Source: Bemisia tabaci
Taxonomy: Eukaryota; Arthropoda; Insecta; Hemiptera; Aleyrodidae
Assembly (NCBI RefSeq): GCF_918797505.1
Contig: NC_092796.1
Span: 28,778,098-28,842,097 of the forward strand
Direction of reading: 5' to 3'
DNA length: 64,000 bases
Below the pieces are notes generated by a model. That model searched no databases. It was not told the DNA's origin and saw nothing but the letters and a program-made list of their open reading frames with translations. The number at the start of each line of letters is the position of its first letter. Positions within the stretch are counted from its first letter, which is position 1. Of this stretch, positions 21,773-32,172 are shown piece after piece. The position numbers were made by a program, and so were the translations under genes.

Positions 21773-22907
21773 GGAGGAGAATTCAAGAGCGCCTTCACTC
21801 CGCTCACACGCAACCTGCACGACCATTGAGTACGAATAGTTGCATCATGGCCGTAATGTAAACGTGTTGTCACGTTCACACAAGAAGATATTAAGTGAAG
21901 ACCTCAATTGAAGCGTTGGCTGAAGGAAGGGCATATCTCGGTTGCGGTGTTCCAGAATCTCCACTGAGAAATTTCCCTTTTCTGAATTTTCCCTCGGAGA
22001 AGAAATTATTCGGTGAATTTTCTGAAATTTTACGTTTTCAGTATCGTAAAATTATAAAGAATATTCAGTAAAAGTCACAGCGAATTTCATACATGTGTTT
22101 TCATCATAACGGATGAAACATCTGCGGAAATTCTAAAACACCGCAACCAAGAAATGCCCTTTTTGTACGCGGCGCTTGAATTCAATTCTAGTTTCATTCT
22201 TTTTCTGTAAAATGCAATCATATTTTTTTTTCTTTCCATGGAGGAACCGTACGACAAAAATCACTATAAATCCGACCAATAAAGTTGAAGTCGGTCCAAG
22301 ATGATTGTACAGCCAATGTAACTCACAAACTTGCAATTAAGGCTTTTTTTTCGGTAAGAGGAGGTATACAATGCTGCTAGTTTATGCAATGATTCATAGT
22401 ATTTGCAGCAAATGAAATTCATTATGAAAATGCATGACAGAGCTTTCGAAGAGTTTGCCTGGAATTAAATAACTATGTCTCACAATTTTACCAAAATTGA
22501 AAGCCTGATACGCCCTTTTCCTGAGGAAGTCTTCAATCGAGGGGCTCGAAGGACAAAGCGCATAATTGCAGTTTTTGGAAAAGTTAAATATATTAATGAT
22601 TTCAACTGAAATTAGACTTAAAGTGTACCATGTGAAAAACTGACAGCTAAACACCAATAATTTTCAAGCATCAAAAAGTGAGTTTGAACTTTCTCTTAGC
22701 CTTGAAGTTGCGTGTAATTTTGAAACATTCAACGCTATAGTATTTCTTGAACTACATAAACAACTGGATCTATGCACCTTGTCCCGTACCGTAAGCCTCT
22801 CCATTAATTTCGAACGTATTTACTACATAAAGTGAGCCTCAACTTTTTCTCTGCCATAAGGTTCCGTGTAATTTTGGAACTTCAAACGCGAACGGATATC
22901 TCGAAAT
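21773..22907. other. Unassigned DNA with repeat fragments
   Basis: A GAGGGGCTCGAAGGACAAAGC block near 22537 and GCACCTTGTCC near 22768 recur near 23590-23615. They mark an unresolved dispersed repeat. No gene is supported. Confidence 0.35.
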
Positions 22908-23360
22908 AGGAGAAACACAAGGGGAAAAACGGGAAATAAGGCTAACATAGAACACTAAACGAGACGTTCCGACTCAAATTTGAGTCATTTTTAGTCGGAA
23001 TAATACAATAAAAATTAAAAAATCTCGATGAAAAAATTTGAGACCTACATGGCCCATGGGTTGGTGGCCGAGATCCCAGAAAAACCTGTACGCCCTGTGC
23101 TGAAATGGACGTATTTCTATCAAACGGAACCACAAGCGTTAAGAAATGAGCACTGCGACCCATAAGAATATGTGCAAAACAAGGCTCACGTTATAATGCA
23201 CATAGTTCCGTTTGATAGAAATACGTCCAAATGTAGGTCTCAGGTTTTTTCATCGATATTTTTTAATATTTATTGTGTTATTTCGATTGAAAAGGACTCA
23301 GTTTTGAGTCGAAACGTCTCGGGTGTATCATTGTTATATATTAGCCTTATTTTTCTCCTG
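22908..23360. repeat. Inverted-repeat element interrupted by a MITE
   Basis: The left arm (AGGAGAAACACAAGG..AATAAGGCTAACA..GAGTCATTTTTAGTCGGAA) pairs with the right arm (TTGAAAAGGACTCAG..ATTAGCCTTATTTTTCTCCT). The centre is occupied by the 122-bp GGACGTATTTC MITE. A solo left arm is at 7065-7175. Confidence 0.65.
23107..23228. repeat. GGACGTATTTC MITE, 122 bp, 4-bp TSD
   Basis: The ends GGACGTATTTCTATCAAACG and GATAGAAATACGTCC are flanked by AAAT at 23103-23106 and 23229-23232. Confidence 0.85.
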
Positions 23361-23372
23361 TTACCACTCTAG

Positions 23373-23374
23373 AA

Positions 23375-23400
<26 letters not shown>
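23373..23400 (+). repeat. 28-A homopolymer
   Basis: An uninterrupted A run at the junction between the inverted-repeat element and a half MITE. The length may be assembly-dependent. Confidence 0.8.
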
Positions 23401-23405
<5 letters not shown>

Positions 23406-23526
23406 TGAGCGGATTTCCTTTTGATTTAAGCATAACTCTGATTGAATCAAGAGTCCTTCTTCTTATGTCAATATTTTCAAGAGTCTGGACTCTAGATCCA
23501 ATGTGTTTTTTTTTTTTTTTCCAGTG
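23401..23526. repeat. Right half of a CACTGGAAAA MITE
   Basis: TTGAGCGGATTTCCTTTTGA through GAGTCTGGACTCTAGATCC and TTTTTCCAGTG matches the right half of 32864-33094. Confidence 0.65.
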
Positions 23527-24012
23527 TTGTCTCGGGCTGCTTCATAAAAATATGTATCTATTACTCGAAGTATGAAAAACTACACTTACGCACCTTGTCA
23601 TGCAAGCCCCTCGATCAATTATTCCAATAAACACATTACGCACATTCGAGCTCACATGAATGGAGTCCGGCGGGGATATGCAATGTGGCAGCTCCGTCGG
23701 AGGAATTCTTCAACAGTGGCCATTCACCTTGGTGCTTGCCTCGCATCTGAGCTTGTTAACCATCGCCAATGCACAATCTCATCCTATTCAATATTTATTT
23801 TCGCCTCTTCCCCCTCCTCCCCGCCCTCGGCTGCGTCTCTTTCGCACGCTTCCACTCAGTCGCGGCGGCGGCGGCGGGGCCCGCGTCCCCCGCGCCAAAC
23901 GGACTTGCATCGGTGCAAGTGCCCGGCTCCGGCTCGAAAGCTCTCTCAGCGGCGGAAAACGGTTCAGTCACCCGACGGAGACAGAGCCGCGTTCGACCCG
24001 GCAACTAATTAG
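23527..24012. other. Unassigned DNA, GC-rich 3' part
   Basis: Overlapping open frames on both strands at 23570-24025 fall in C- and G-rich sequence and look compositional. No splice-supported exon was found. Confidence 0.35.
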
Positions 24013-24102
24013 AACGGCACCGTGAACCCGACGGGATAGGTCGGGGACACATCAAGTGCGACACCGCCGCCGCCGTGGAGATCGCAAGTTGCCACCCCCT
24101 TC
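24013..24102 (+). repeat. ~90-bp direct repeat, left flank of palindrome
   Basis: AACGGCACCG, AGGTCGGGGACACATCAAG, CACCGCCGCCGCCGT and ATCGCAAGTTGCCACC repeat in order at 24614-24708. Confidence 0.85.
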
Positions 24103-24611
24103 AATGGAGATGTTGCATGTGTGAAGAATTTGCGATTTGACTACTGATTTCTATGTAAAAGTTCGCGAGAAACACGATGGTGCCACTGGTTTTCTCTGAA
24201 ATCAACGCCCAAGCTCAAAAAAAGCTCTCAAGTTGAGGCCAAAATGGAGGGGATATCCCACGCTATCCTGAGAGTCCACCTCTACATCAAGACAAACTCT
24301 CCATGCAAAGATAGGGAGCAAATACATTGGCAGTGTTGCCGTGTTTTCAGTTTCGGAGTCCCCAAATAAAGTGGCAGCCCTGTCAATGTATTTGCTCCCT
24401 ATCTTTGCATGGAGAGTTTGTCCTGATGTAGAGGTGGACTCTCAGGATAGCGTGGGATATCCCCTCCATTTTGGCCTCAACTTTGAGAGCTTTTTCTGAG
24501 CTTGGGAGTTGATTTCAGAGAAAACCAGTGGCACCATCGTGTTTCTCGCGAAATTTTACATAAGAATCAACAGTCGAATCGCAAGTTCCTCACACATGCA
24601 ACATCTCCATT
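24103..24611. repeat. ~507-bp palindromic element, copy 2
   Basis: AATGGAGATGTTGCATGTGT opens the left arm and its complement closes the right arm. The centre is near 24357. Conserved internal blocks are as in copy 1. It sits between two ~90-bp direct repeats. Confidence 0.88.
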
Positions 24612-24613
24612 AC

Positions 24614-24708
24614 AACGGCACCGTAAACCCGACGGCATAGGTCGGGGACACATCAAGTGCGACACCGCCGCCGCCGTAGCGTAGAGATCGCAAGTTGCCA
24701 CCCCTTCA
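24614..24708 (+). repeat. ~90-bp direct repeat, right flank of palindrome
   Basis: This is a near-identical second copy of 24013-24102 with a 5-bp expansion (GTAGCGTAGAG for GTGGAG). Confidence 0.85.
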
Positions 24709-26380
24709 TTGCCAGGAAAACTCAACCTTCCATACATCTATGTAATCTTAAATCAGAAACATAGGTAGATATAAGAGGGCGTAGAGGGAGCACCACCCCC
24801 CCCTGTTTAAAAAAGGAGGAAGATCACTGATAAAAATCAACGATATAGAAACTATATTGGTGGTGGCCTACGAAAAAACGTAACACACATGGAGCGGTCG
24901 TTCGATAGGCGGGCGGGGAGTGGAATTGGCCGATTGCTATCTTCGTCATAACCTCAAATGCATGGAATCTTACGGGAGCTTTTAGAATAAATGGTTTAGT
25001 GTTGACATTTTCATCGTAAACGCACTTGATGAATGGCTAAGTTCCATATCTGGACACAGATTTTCAAATAGTTGGTTCTGAATTTGATATAAGTCCGTAT
25101 TCAGCAACAGTCCCATAAGAAGCCATAGAAACCCACTATCTTCGTCCTAACCTAATTGTTGCTCCTGGTGTGTTACGAATTTCACTGTTGGCGTAGCATA
25201 GGAACCCCCTATCTACAGTTTCTAGATATTTGTCACTATTCTTTGACTTCATTTCTATTTTCAAATCCCTCAATTCAACATAACTCTGGCGAAACGGTGC
25301 CAAATTCAGGTAAATTCCGATAACCTTTCAATTCGTTCACACAATTTCGAAAATTGGACTTCGACCTTTCATTGAAAATTCGCCGAGAAACTCAGCGTCT
25401 CCGCAACACCGTCCCGGCAACCTTATCACGATGCATACTCAGAGAAAGAGGGAAAAGAAATGCGGGGTTGTCAGACGGAGCACGAAAACCTCGGCTGGAG
25501 GTTCAACGGGCGGGAAAAAAGGAATGATTGATCGCTAATCCGGTGACAAGCGGCGGGGAAAATTCGGCGCCGAGGAAAAGGAAAGACTCCGTTAGCGCTC
25601 AAAGCTGTAGAGTGTAAAACTTTTTAAGTCGGGAAACAAGGAAACGAAGCGAGGCTGGAAAAGAAAATCGCGGATACGGTTGACACGTTCACTCCTGCTG
25701 CGGATCCTTACAGAATAAGACCTTTCTGATGTAAAAGCGTTTAATATCAGGACTTTTCTCCCGCTGCTCCTCCCCGCTACCTTCTCCTTGACCTCCCTTG
25801 TGGAACTCCTTCCCATCCTACTTCGTCGCCTCCCCCTCTCCCCGCCCCCCTCCGGCCCCGGGCCACCTCTTCTCACTCTTTTCCCGTTTATTCACTCTGG
25901 ATTCGAACGAAGCCTTTTTCCGCGTGAAAAGCGGCTTACTTGTCTTGCTTCCCATCGCTGCCAAAACTCAACAGTGTTGCCCCCGTTTTCCATAGTTACA
26001 ATAATTTTTCTGTCTTTCTACACCTTGCTTCAAATTTCTACTTCAAAATCTTCAAAAATTTCCTCGATTTGACTTGTAAAGTAAAACGTTTAATTACCCT
26101 TCATAATAGCAATGTCTAAGCTAGCAAAATAAGTAAAATCTTTAGCGTCTTAAAATCTTAGTGCAGCCATTAGTTATATTTGATTACTTCATGTTAAAAA
26201 CAAATTTGTAAAGACTAAAGCAGTCTAGGAATGTGTATGTAAATTTGTTCAATCGTTAATTTACGATAAAAAAAATTAAAATAAAACTCTTTTCCTCAAT
26301 AACCTTTTCAGCGTTCGATCTATATTATTAAAAATCTGGAAGGATCAACTCACTACTTCTAAGGTAAAGGTATACCATTT
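24709..26380. other. Unassigned DNA
   Basis: I see no bounded repeat. Open frames at 25592-26072 lie in a C/G-biased tract and overlap on both strands. No convincing exon is visible. Confidence 0.35.
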
Positions 26381-26570
26381 CTCAAACCACGTATCGCGTT
26401 TGCAGTGTTTATCAGAATCTCCGCCCCTTTTAATTTATGTATTTGAAGGAGATTGAATCAACGTTATTCCTCTGAATTTTCACAGAATATTCTTCGCTTA
26501 GAGACCAAAAATCAATGAAAGTATGACATAAAGTCTCCAACGTCGCAAACAGAAGTACGTGGTTTAGGAG
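26381..26570. repeat. CCACGTATC inverted-repeat element
   Basis: CTCAAACCACGTATCGCGTT on the left pairs with GCAAACAGAAGTACGTGGTT on the right. Single ends of the same family occur near 16735, 30180-30240, 38315 and 55575. Confidence 0.6.
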
Positions 26571-26699
26571 TTTCACCATGGATACAGGGTGAGTTAAAAT
26601 AACGCGTTGTTCAAATCTCTCGGAGTTCAATAAGCTACTCTATGTAGTGCTGTCATTCTTCCTCCGAGTTTTTTGTATTTTAAAAAAGAAAAAAATTAA

Positions 26700-27165
26700 G
26701 TGTAAACACAGCCGAACATGGGAGAGGCATAATCGGGCTAGTTTTTATCTTTTCTCCATCTGAGCGGCACTTCATTTTGTGAGCGGAGTATCGCGAGTTC
26801 ACGCCTCGCGCCATCGCGCCTTCAATTTTGCAGACGCAACACGGCTATCCATCAAGCACGAATAGTTGTATCTCTGCGCCGTTATCAACGCGCGGCTTTT
26901 ATCTTGCTCTCTTTCCATGTTGTGTTGGTTCTGTTTGCCATAGTTGTGGTGCTGCTTCAAGAGATACGTCCGAGCAACATGGCCGAAGATGGGAGAGACG
27001 TAACTGGGCCTATTTTCTCCCAGATCTGAGCCACACCTCGCTGGCAGCTATGGAGCGGAGCTTGCGAGTTCACGCCTCGCGCCTTCAATTTTGCAGACGC
27101 AACACGGCCATCCATCAAGCACGAATAGTTGTATCTCTGCGCCGTTATCAACCCGCTCTATTTCC
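26700..27165 (+). repeat. Imperfect ~273-bp tandem duplication
   Basis: Both copies contain GAGAGGCATAA/GAGAGACGTAA, GAGTTCACGCCTCGCGCC (26797 and 27070), CAGACGCAACACGGC and CAAGCACGAATAGTTGTATC. They diverge at their right ends. Confidence 0.75.
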
Positions 27166-27184
27166 ATATTGCGATGTGCAAGGT

Positions 27185-27395
27185 TAAACACCATAAGAAC
27201 ATTCGTGTTTTGCCGAATTTCTCCCATAATTTGCGTGATATATCTGTGGGAAAAGGTTGGTTTCTTCATTGAAATTTTTAGACATTGCAAATTGAATTGC
27301 GGACAAAATTGTCTTAACATTTGAAAACAAATATTCCACGAAAATTCTTAATTTGTCAAAAGAAATTTGGTAACGCCCGAAGACTCTTTTTCTGA
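27185..27395. repeat. Decayed CTGCCGTGC MITE
   Basis: CACCATAAGAACATTCG..TGCCGAATTTC, TTTTTAGACATTG and AAGAAATTTGGTAACGCC follow the family order. Both ends are worn. Confidence 0.5.
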
Positions 27396-28399
27396 AACAA
27401 CATATGTGCCATTGGCTTCCTCATGCAGATGGACGCTTTCATAAATGAGCCGGAACTAACTGTAGTTCAATTCATGTGAGACCGACAGTTCCTCCTGACG
27501 AGAAATGTGCTGCCGCGAGATACAATATCCTTATCGTTTAATTTTCTCATTTTAATCGAATTATTTTTAAAGCTCATCAAGGGACCCGGATTCGTTCATC
27601 ACAAGTAATTACCAAGAACCCCTCTGGCTGCATTTCACCACGCTGTTGTCACTGCCACTTATCAGTTTTTCCTTTCGTTTTATTCATTTGTCATAATTAT
27701 TCGTTTGTTTTATGCTTCCACGACGATTCTCACGACAAAATTCATAATGCAAATATTTCGCGTAGCCGTGACTGATGGCAGAACTGCTTATTTACCCTGC
27801 GCTGGCAACGGGGGGTACTTTAATCAACAGACAAGGAAGAGTTGCCGGTGTCTGTTCGATATTCTTTTAAAAAGATGGCAAAGAGCGAGAGAGGGAGCAA
27901 GACGAGGGTTAAAATGTTAAAAATGCCCCCAAGCGAAGGGGGAGGAGTGTGGAGGGGAGAGGGCGGTTGACGGGCAAGGGGCAAGCCTAGCGAAACCACT
28001 CAACTCCCATCGGAATCCCGCGCACGCATCTGCGGTTCTTGGAGGAGGAGAGGGCTTCGCCACGCCGCGGTAATTAACTCGGTAATCACGGCAAGCTGCA
28101 CAATTTCCCGCCTTCACCTTAATCAATGAAAATTTTCACGGCCCGGGTTCATTTATTTTGCTCCCGTGTACCCTCCCCTCCCCTCCCCTCCCCCTGTTCC
28201 GCCCTCTACCGCTCTTCTCCGCCCCCGCCCCGCCTCGTGGCCTATCACTTCTTATTTTCCGAGTTGGAAAATTCACGGGGTCTCACATTGTTGTTGTTGC
28301 GAGGTTACTTTAAAGGGCTTGCTTCGAATTCACGCAGCGGTGAGATATTTCCTTTTCAAGTCTATTTAAAATGCTCTCTTGTTCGCTTACAGAGCTATT
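27396..28399. other. Unassigned DNA
   Basis: A plus-strand stretch near 27768-27800 has an acceptor-like TTTCGCGTAG followed by codons reading VTDGRTAYLPC, reminiscent of an immunoglobulin-type strand. It is too short to call. C-rich DNA follows at 28170-28240. Confidence 0.3.
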
Positions 28400-29848
28400 G
28401 GACGTATTTCTGTCAAACGGAACTAAGCGCTAAATTGAGTTCCTTTTGAGGATTTTAGAATCCTGGACAGCGCGTTCTATCAAACGGAACTAAGCGCCAT
28501 GGAAAAGCATTGCGAGTATACAGGGTGTACCAAAAGTCCGTCCCACCCCTGCTAACTTTTGAACGAATTGAGCTAGGGTAATGAAACTTTTGGAATGTTC
28601 CTATCTCAAAGGGGACCATCTTTTGGGGGGGTCAAAATTTTGGTCCCCCCTCAGGGGGGGCGCGGGGGGCCCCCAACTTTTTACTTTCAAATGGCAACCC
28701 CTATCTTGTGATACATCATTCGAAAGAGCATTAAAAACTAAGAATTTTGGCGCAAACCGCAGATCAATATCTTAATTTTTGACCGAGTTATGATAGGTCA
28801 AAGGTCAAATTTGACCTATTTTCAAAAAATCATAACTCCGGTTCAAATTGTCGTAAAGAAAAAAATAAAACGGGAAAATTTACCAAATTGTGTCCGCTTT
28901 TAAGTAAAAATTGCAGAAATCACTTCGCTGTAATTTTAAGGGGGGGCTCGGACCCCCAAATACGTCAATTCAAAGGTCATTCAATTTTCCCGCGAAAAAA
29001 GGCAATTTCCCCTAGATTTGCCTCCACATTATCTCAGTAAGGTCAAAATTAGTTCAACATTACGTTGGCAGGTCCCCAAATTTCGGGAAAAGTTAAAAAA
29101 AAACGAAATTTAAACGGTCAAATTTAATCACCTTAAATTTCGTTTTTTTTAAACTTTTCCCGAAATTTGGGGACCTGCCAACGTAATGTTGAACTAATTT
29201 TGACCTTACTGAGATAATGTGGAGGCAAATCTAGGGGAAATTGCCTTTTTTCGCGGGAAAATTGAATGACCTTTGAATTGACGTATTTGGGGGTCCGAGC
29301 CCCCCCTTAAAATTACAGCGAAGTGATTTCTGCAATTTTTACTTAAAAGCGGACACAATTTGGTAAATTTTCCCGTTTTATTTTTTTCTTTACGACAATT
29401 TGAACCGGAGTTATGATTTTTTGAAAATAGGTCAAATTTGACCTTTGACCTATCATAACTCGGTCAAAAATTAAGATATTGATCTGCGGTTTGCGCCAAA
29501 ATTCTTAGTTTTTAATGCTCTTTCGAATGATGTATCACAAGATAGGGGTTGCCATTTGAAAGTAAAAAGTTGGGGGCCCCCCGCGCCCCCCCTGAGGGGG
29601 GACCAAAATTTTGACCCCCCCCAAAAGATGGTCCCCTTTGAGATAGGAACATTCCAAAAGTTTCATTACCCTAGCTCAATTCGTTCAAAAGTTAGCAGGG
29701 GTGGGACGGACTTTTGGTACACCCTGTAGGATGGAACGAGCAATACGAGCATCGCGTTCCGTAACACCCGCCAATCCAAAAAAAAAAATGTTTCCCCTCT
29801 CCCTTCCTCCCCGGATGGCGCTTAGTTCCATTTGATAGAAATACGCCC
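28400..29848. repeat. GGACGTATTTC MITE carrying a nested hairpin
   Basis: MITE sequence at 28400-28520 and 29727-29848 matches the 1-205 and 53315-53534 copies. It is split at GCGAGTA by the 1.2-kb hairpin. Its left border is GGACGTATTTCTGTCAAACG and its right border is GATAGAAATACGCCC. Confidence 0.85.
28521..29726. mobile_element. Giant hairpin element, 1.21 kb, TA target duplication
   Basis: A left arm 28521-29113 and right arm 29133-29726 (593 and 594 bp) are almost perfectly complementary around a 19-nt loop. The ends are CAGGGTGTACCAAAAGTCC and complement, with TA at 28519-28520 and 29727-29728. The uninterrupted site in the sister MITEs reads GCGAGTATAGG, so exactly one extra TA was created on insertion. 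A block at about 28685-28757 matches the 1.82-kb hairpin. No protein is encoded. Confidence 0.9.
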
Positions 29849-30356
29849 AACTGGACTTCATTCATCAGAAAAAAGAGTAATTTTATATTTTAGCGTGGAC
29901 CAATGTGTTCAACCAAAACGAATGGGTCTCTTCTTTCCTGATTTTTAAGTCAGTTATTGGATGCTAAAATATTATGTCGGTGGGCTTCTGACTTTTTGGT
30001 GGGAGGAATCAAACCACCGAGGCTTCAAAAATTACGTCTAAATTTTTGTTGAGCATGTGATTCTATTTAAATTTTTTGAAGAGAAACAAGCCTACTTCAT
30101 AACTTATAATTTATCCAGAATATTTTACTTTTAAAGAATTATGATGAGAAGTTTTCCAAAGAAGTTAATACGTGTGACAGGAAGTCTTCAACGTCAAGAG
30201 CGGCGATACGTGGTTTTGCGCAGTAGCCATCGACATAAGGTAAAGATTACATTTCAATCCTAAACTTTTTTGAGGAGGCAGTGGATACTATGGATCCCTA
30301 GGTTATTTGCAGAAAAAGGCAGATTCGAATACTTCACGACGAAGACATCCTCCACA
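29849..30356. other. Unassigned DNA
   Basis: No gene is supported. A CCACGTATC-family end lies near 30180-30240. Confidence 0.35.
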
Positions 30357-30584
30357 TGGAAAAATTAAATTGCTGATTTAACAATTCAATTGCTAAAAAA
30401 AGTGACTGCAATGTTTCAATAATGTAGATTTTACAACACAAAAATGCTACTTTAACCACCCCCGTTCGCTTAAAGTAGTGGTTAAAGTATCATTTTTTTT
30501 TGTTTTTGCAAAATCTACGTTGAAACGTTGCAGTCACTTTTTTTAGCGATTGAATTGTTGAATCAGCAATTTAATTTTATCCAT
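30357..30584. repeat. ~228-bp palindromic MITE
   Basis: GGAAAAATTAAATTGCTGAT pairs with ATCAGCAATTTAATTTTATCC, and AAAAAGTGACTGCAATGTTTC with its complement, around CCACCCCCGTTCGC. Confidence 0.75.
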
Positions 30585-30630
30585 CCGTACATCTATACGT
30601 CACGCTGTAACCAAGTACGCAGACGCAATA

Positions 30631-30881
30631 CTCCCGTGCTGAGAAAGAATACCGTATGAACATTGAAATGTTGCCAAAACCTCCCAGAAAATATTAATTT
30701 TTGACGAAAGTCATGAATATTTTTCCTTAAAATTTGCAGACACCTTCGATCGAATTACCAACTAAATTCTCTGAAAAATCGAAAGATAAATATCCACAAA
30801 TTTTCCAGAGTATCCTCGATTGGTCGAGAAAAACTTGGCAACGTCTGAAGGCTCATACGGCGTTTTTCCATAGCACGGCAT
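30631..30881. repeat. CTGCCGTGC MITE
   Basis: CTCCCGTGCTGAGAAAGAAT and CGTTTTTCCATAGCACGGCAT are its ends. A TSD is not clear. Confidence 0.75.
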
Positions 30882-31353
30882 GAGGTGATGAGTCGGTTTT
30901 TTAGGGGTTGCATCGCGACCGGTGGCATCGCATCGGTAGGACACGAGCGCACGCTTTTTTGCCTCCTGTACTGATAACAGGTGGACGCTGAGCAATTGCC
31001 CCTTGGGGGGGGGGGGGGGGGTGTCGGCCCGGCGACTCAACACGGGGATCCTTTGCCAGGTGCCCAAAACCGGCAGCTGAACCGGTGGCGGTCGACCGGT
31101 TCAAGCTGGCCACGCGCCCGACTTGGTTGCCGCCTCCACCGAAAAACCTCACCCGGCTCGGCTGAGTGCAACTCTGGAAAAAGTGCCCAAAATTGAAATA
31201 CTGGGGGGGAGGGGATATCGACACCCTACGCGATGGCTTGATTTAGAAACAAGTGCCTTAAAATATGAATGGTAAGGTCAACATGCTGGCAGCATTTCAG
31301 TCTTTTTAGTTTTACTATAGAAATAGTATAAATTGGATTACATTTTGCGATTA
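30882..31353. other. Unassigned DNA with G-run
   Basis: A run of 15 or more G lies near 31006. Frames across it are compositional. No gene is supported. Confidence 0.35.
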
Positions 31354-31452
31354 GGAACTATAATTTCTGGCTCCGTTTAGAAACAACATATGTACCATTT
31401 GTTCCCCCATACACATATACATTTTTACAAATGAGCCAGAAATTATAGTTCC
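31354..31452. repeat. Short element with 20-bp perfect inverted ends
   Basis: GGAACTATAATTTCTGGCTC and its exact complement enclose ~59 bp containing GAAACAACATATGTACCATT. Related fragments lie near 27395-27470, 53275 and 61920/62225. Confidence 0.7.
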
Positions 31453-31488
31453 GAATTGAAAAATGTAGTCCGATTAGTATCAATAGTC

Positions 31489-31564
31489 GACCTCCTGTGA
31501 TGTAGTGGTTCTCGGAGTTGGCTCGGAAAGCAGGAGGTCTCGGGTTCGATTCCCGGCCAAGCGA
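31489..31564 (+). repeat. tRNA-like SINE head
   Basis: An A-box-like TGATGTAGTGG and B box GGTTCGATTCC sit in a well-paired T arm (CCGGGAATCG.. complement). The anticodon arm is irregular, so this is probably tRNA-derived SINE sequence rather than a functional tRNA. Confidence 0.45.
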
Positions 31565-31792
31565 CCCGAGTTGGATGGTCTCAGCAACGATTGTCTTAGG
31601 CTAGTTGCATGGTAAGGACTGAGTGGGTGGGGTTTCAACTGAAAGTGTCATTTTCAGATAATTTTGAATAAAATCCTTCAAAAAAGCAAAATAACAATAC
31701 CAGCCAGTTTTCTAGGAATTTCATATATTTCCAAAGAAATTATAAAAATTTCCGAGGACTCTTAATCAAAATGCTTCCCTAAACAGGAATTG

Positions 31793-31950
31793 GGCTGATT
31801 ATTGGAATTGATAGATCCTATCGGTGGAGACGGGTGGTTTTAATGGAAATCTAGTCCATTGGTTATCTCCCTCTTCAACCAAAAGGATCGCCCCTTTTTC
31901 TCATTGCCCCTTTGTCTATCAATTTATCTATCAATTTCAATAATCAGACC
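31793..31950. repeat. GATTATTGAAATTGATAGA inverted-repeat element
   Basis: GCTGATTATTGGAATTGATAG and CTATCAATTTCAATAATCAG are its ends. Related copies are at 37699-38032, 38033-38199 and 50876-51128. Confidence 0.65.
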
Positions 31951-32012
31951 GCAGCGTAAAACCTCCCGATGATAAGATGTTGTTGGTGGAACGACCCGCA
32001 CAAATGTGGCCC

Positions 32013-32172
32013 AATGGTGAGGCGTGAATGATCGATTATCGATATTTCCCTATTTGAATCTACGGTAAAGAATCGATTAAGGTGTTCGTTGCTAACACCC
32101 TACTTATCGATATTTTTCCATAGGTTTAAATGGCATATCAATCGATACATCGCAAATCACGCCACGCCACTG
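32013..32172. repeat. 164-bp CAGTGGCG-family MITE
   Basis: CAATGGTGAGGCGTGAATGA and CACGCCACGCCACTG bound the family core. The TSD is not clear. Confidence 0.75.

Noticed and set aside
24509..24684. 60-codon frame similar to frames at 9743-9988 and 56048-56254
   Set aside because: The similarity is due to the shared 507-bp palindrome, not to a protein family.
27705..27920. Immunoglobulin-like phrase VTDGRTAYLPC after a possible acceptor
   Set aside because: Only about eleven residues fit. The following residues do not continue an Ig strand and no donor is visible.
31489..31564. Functional tRNA gene
   Set aside because: Acceptor and anticodon stems do not pair well. A tRNA-derived SINE head is the better reading.
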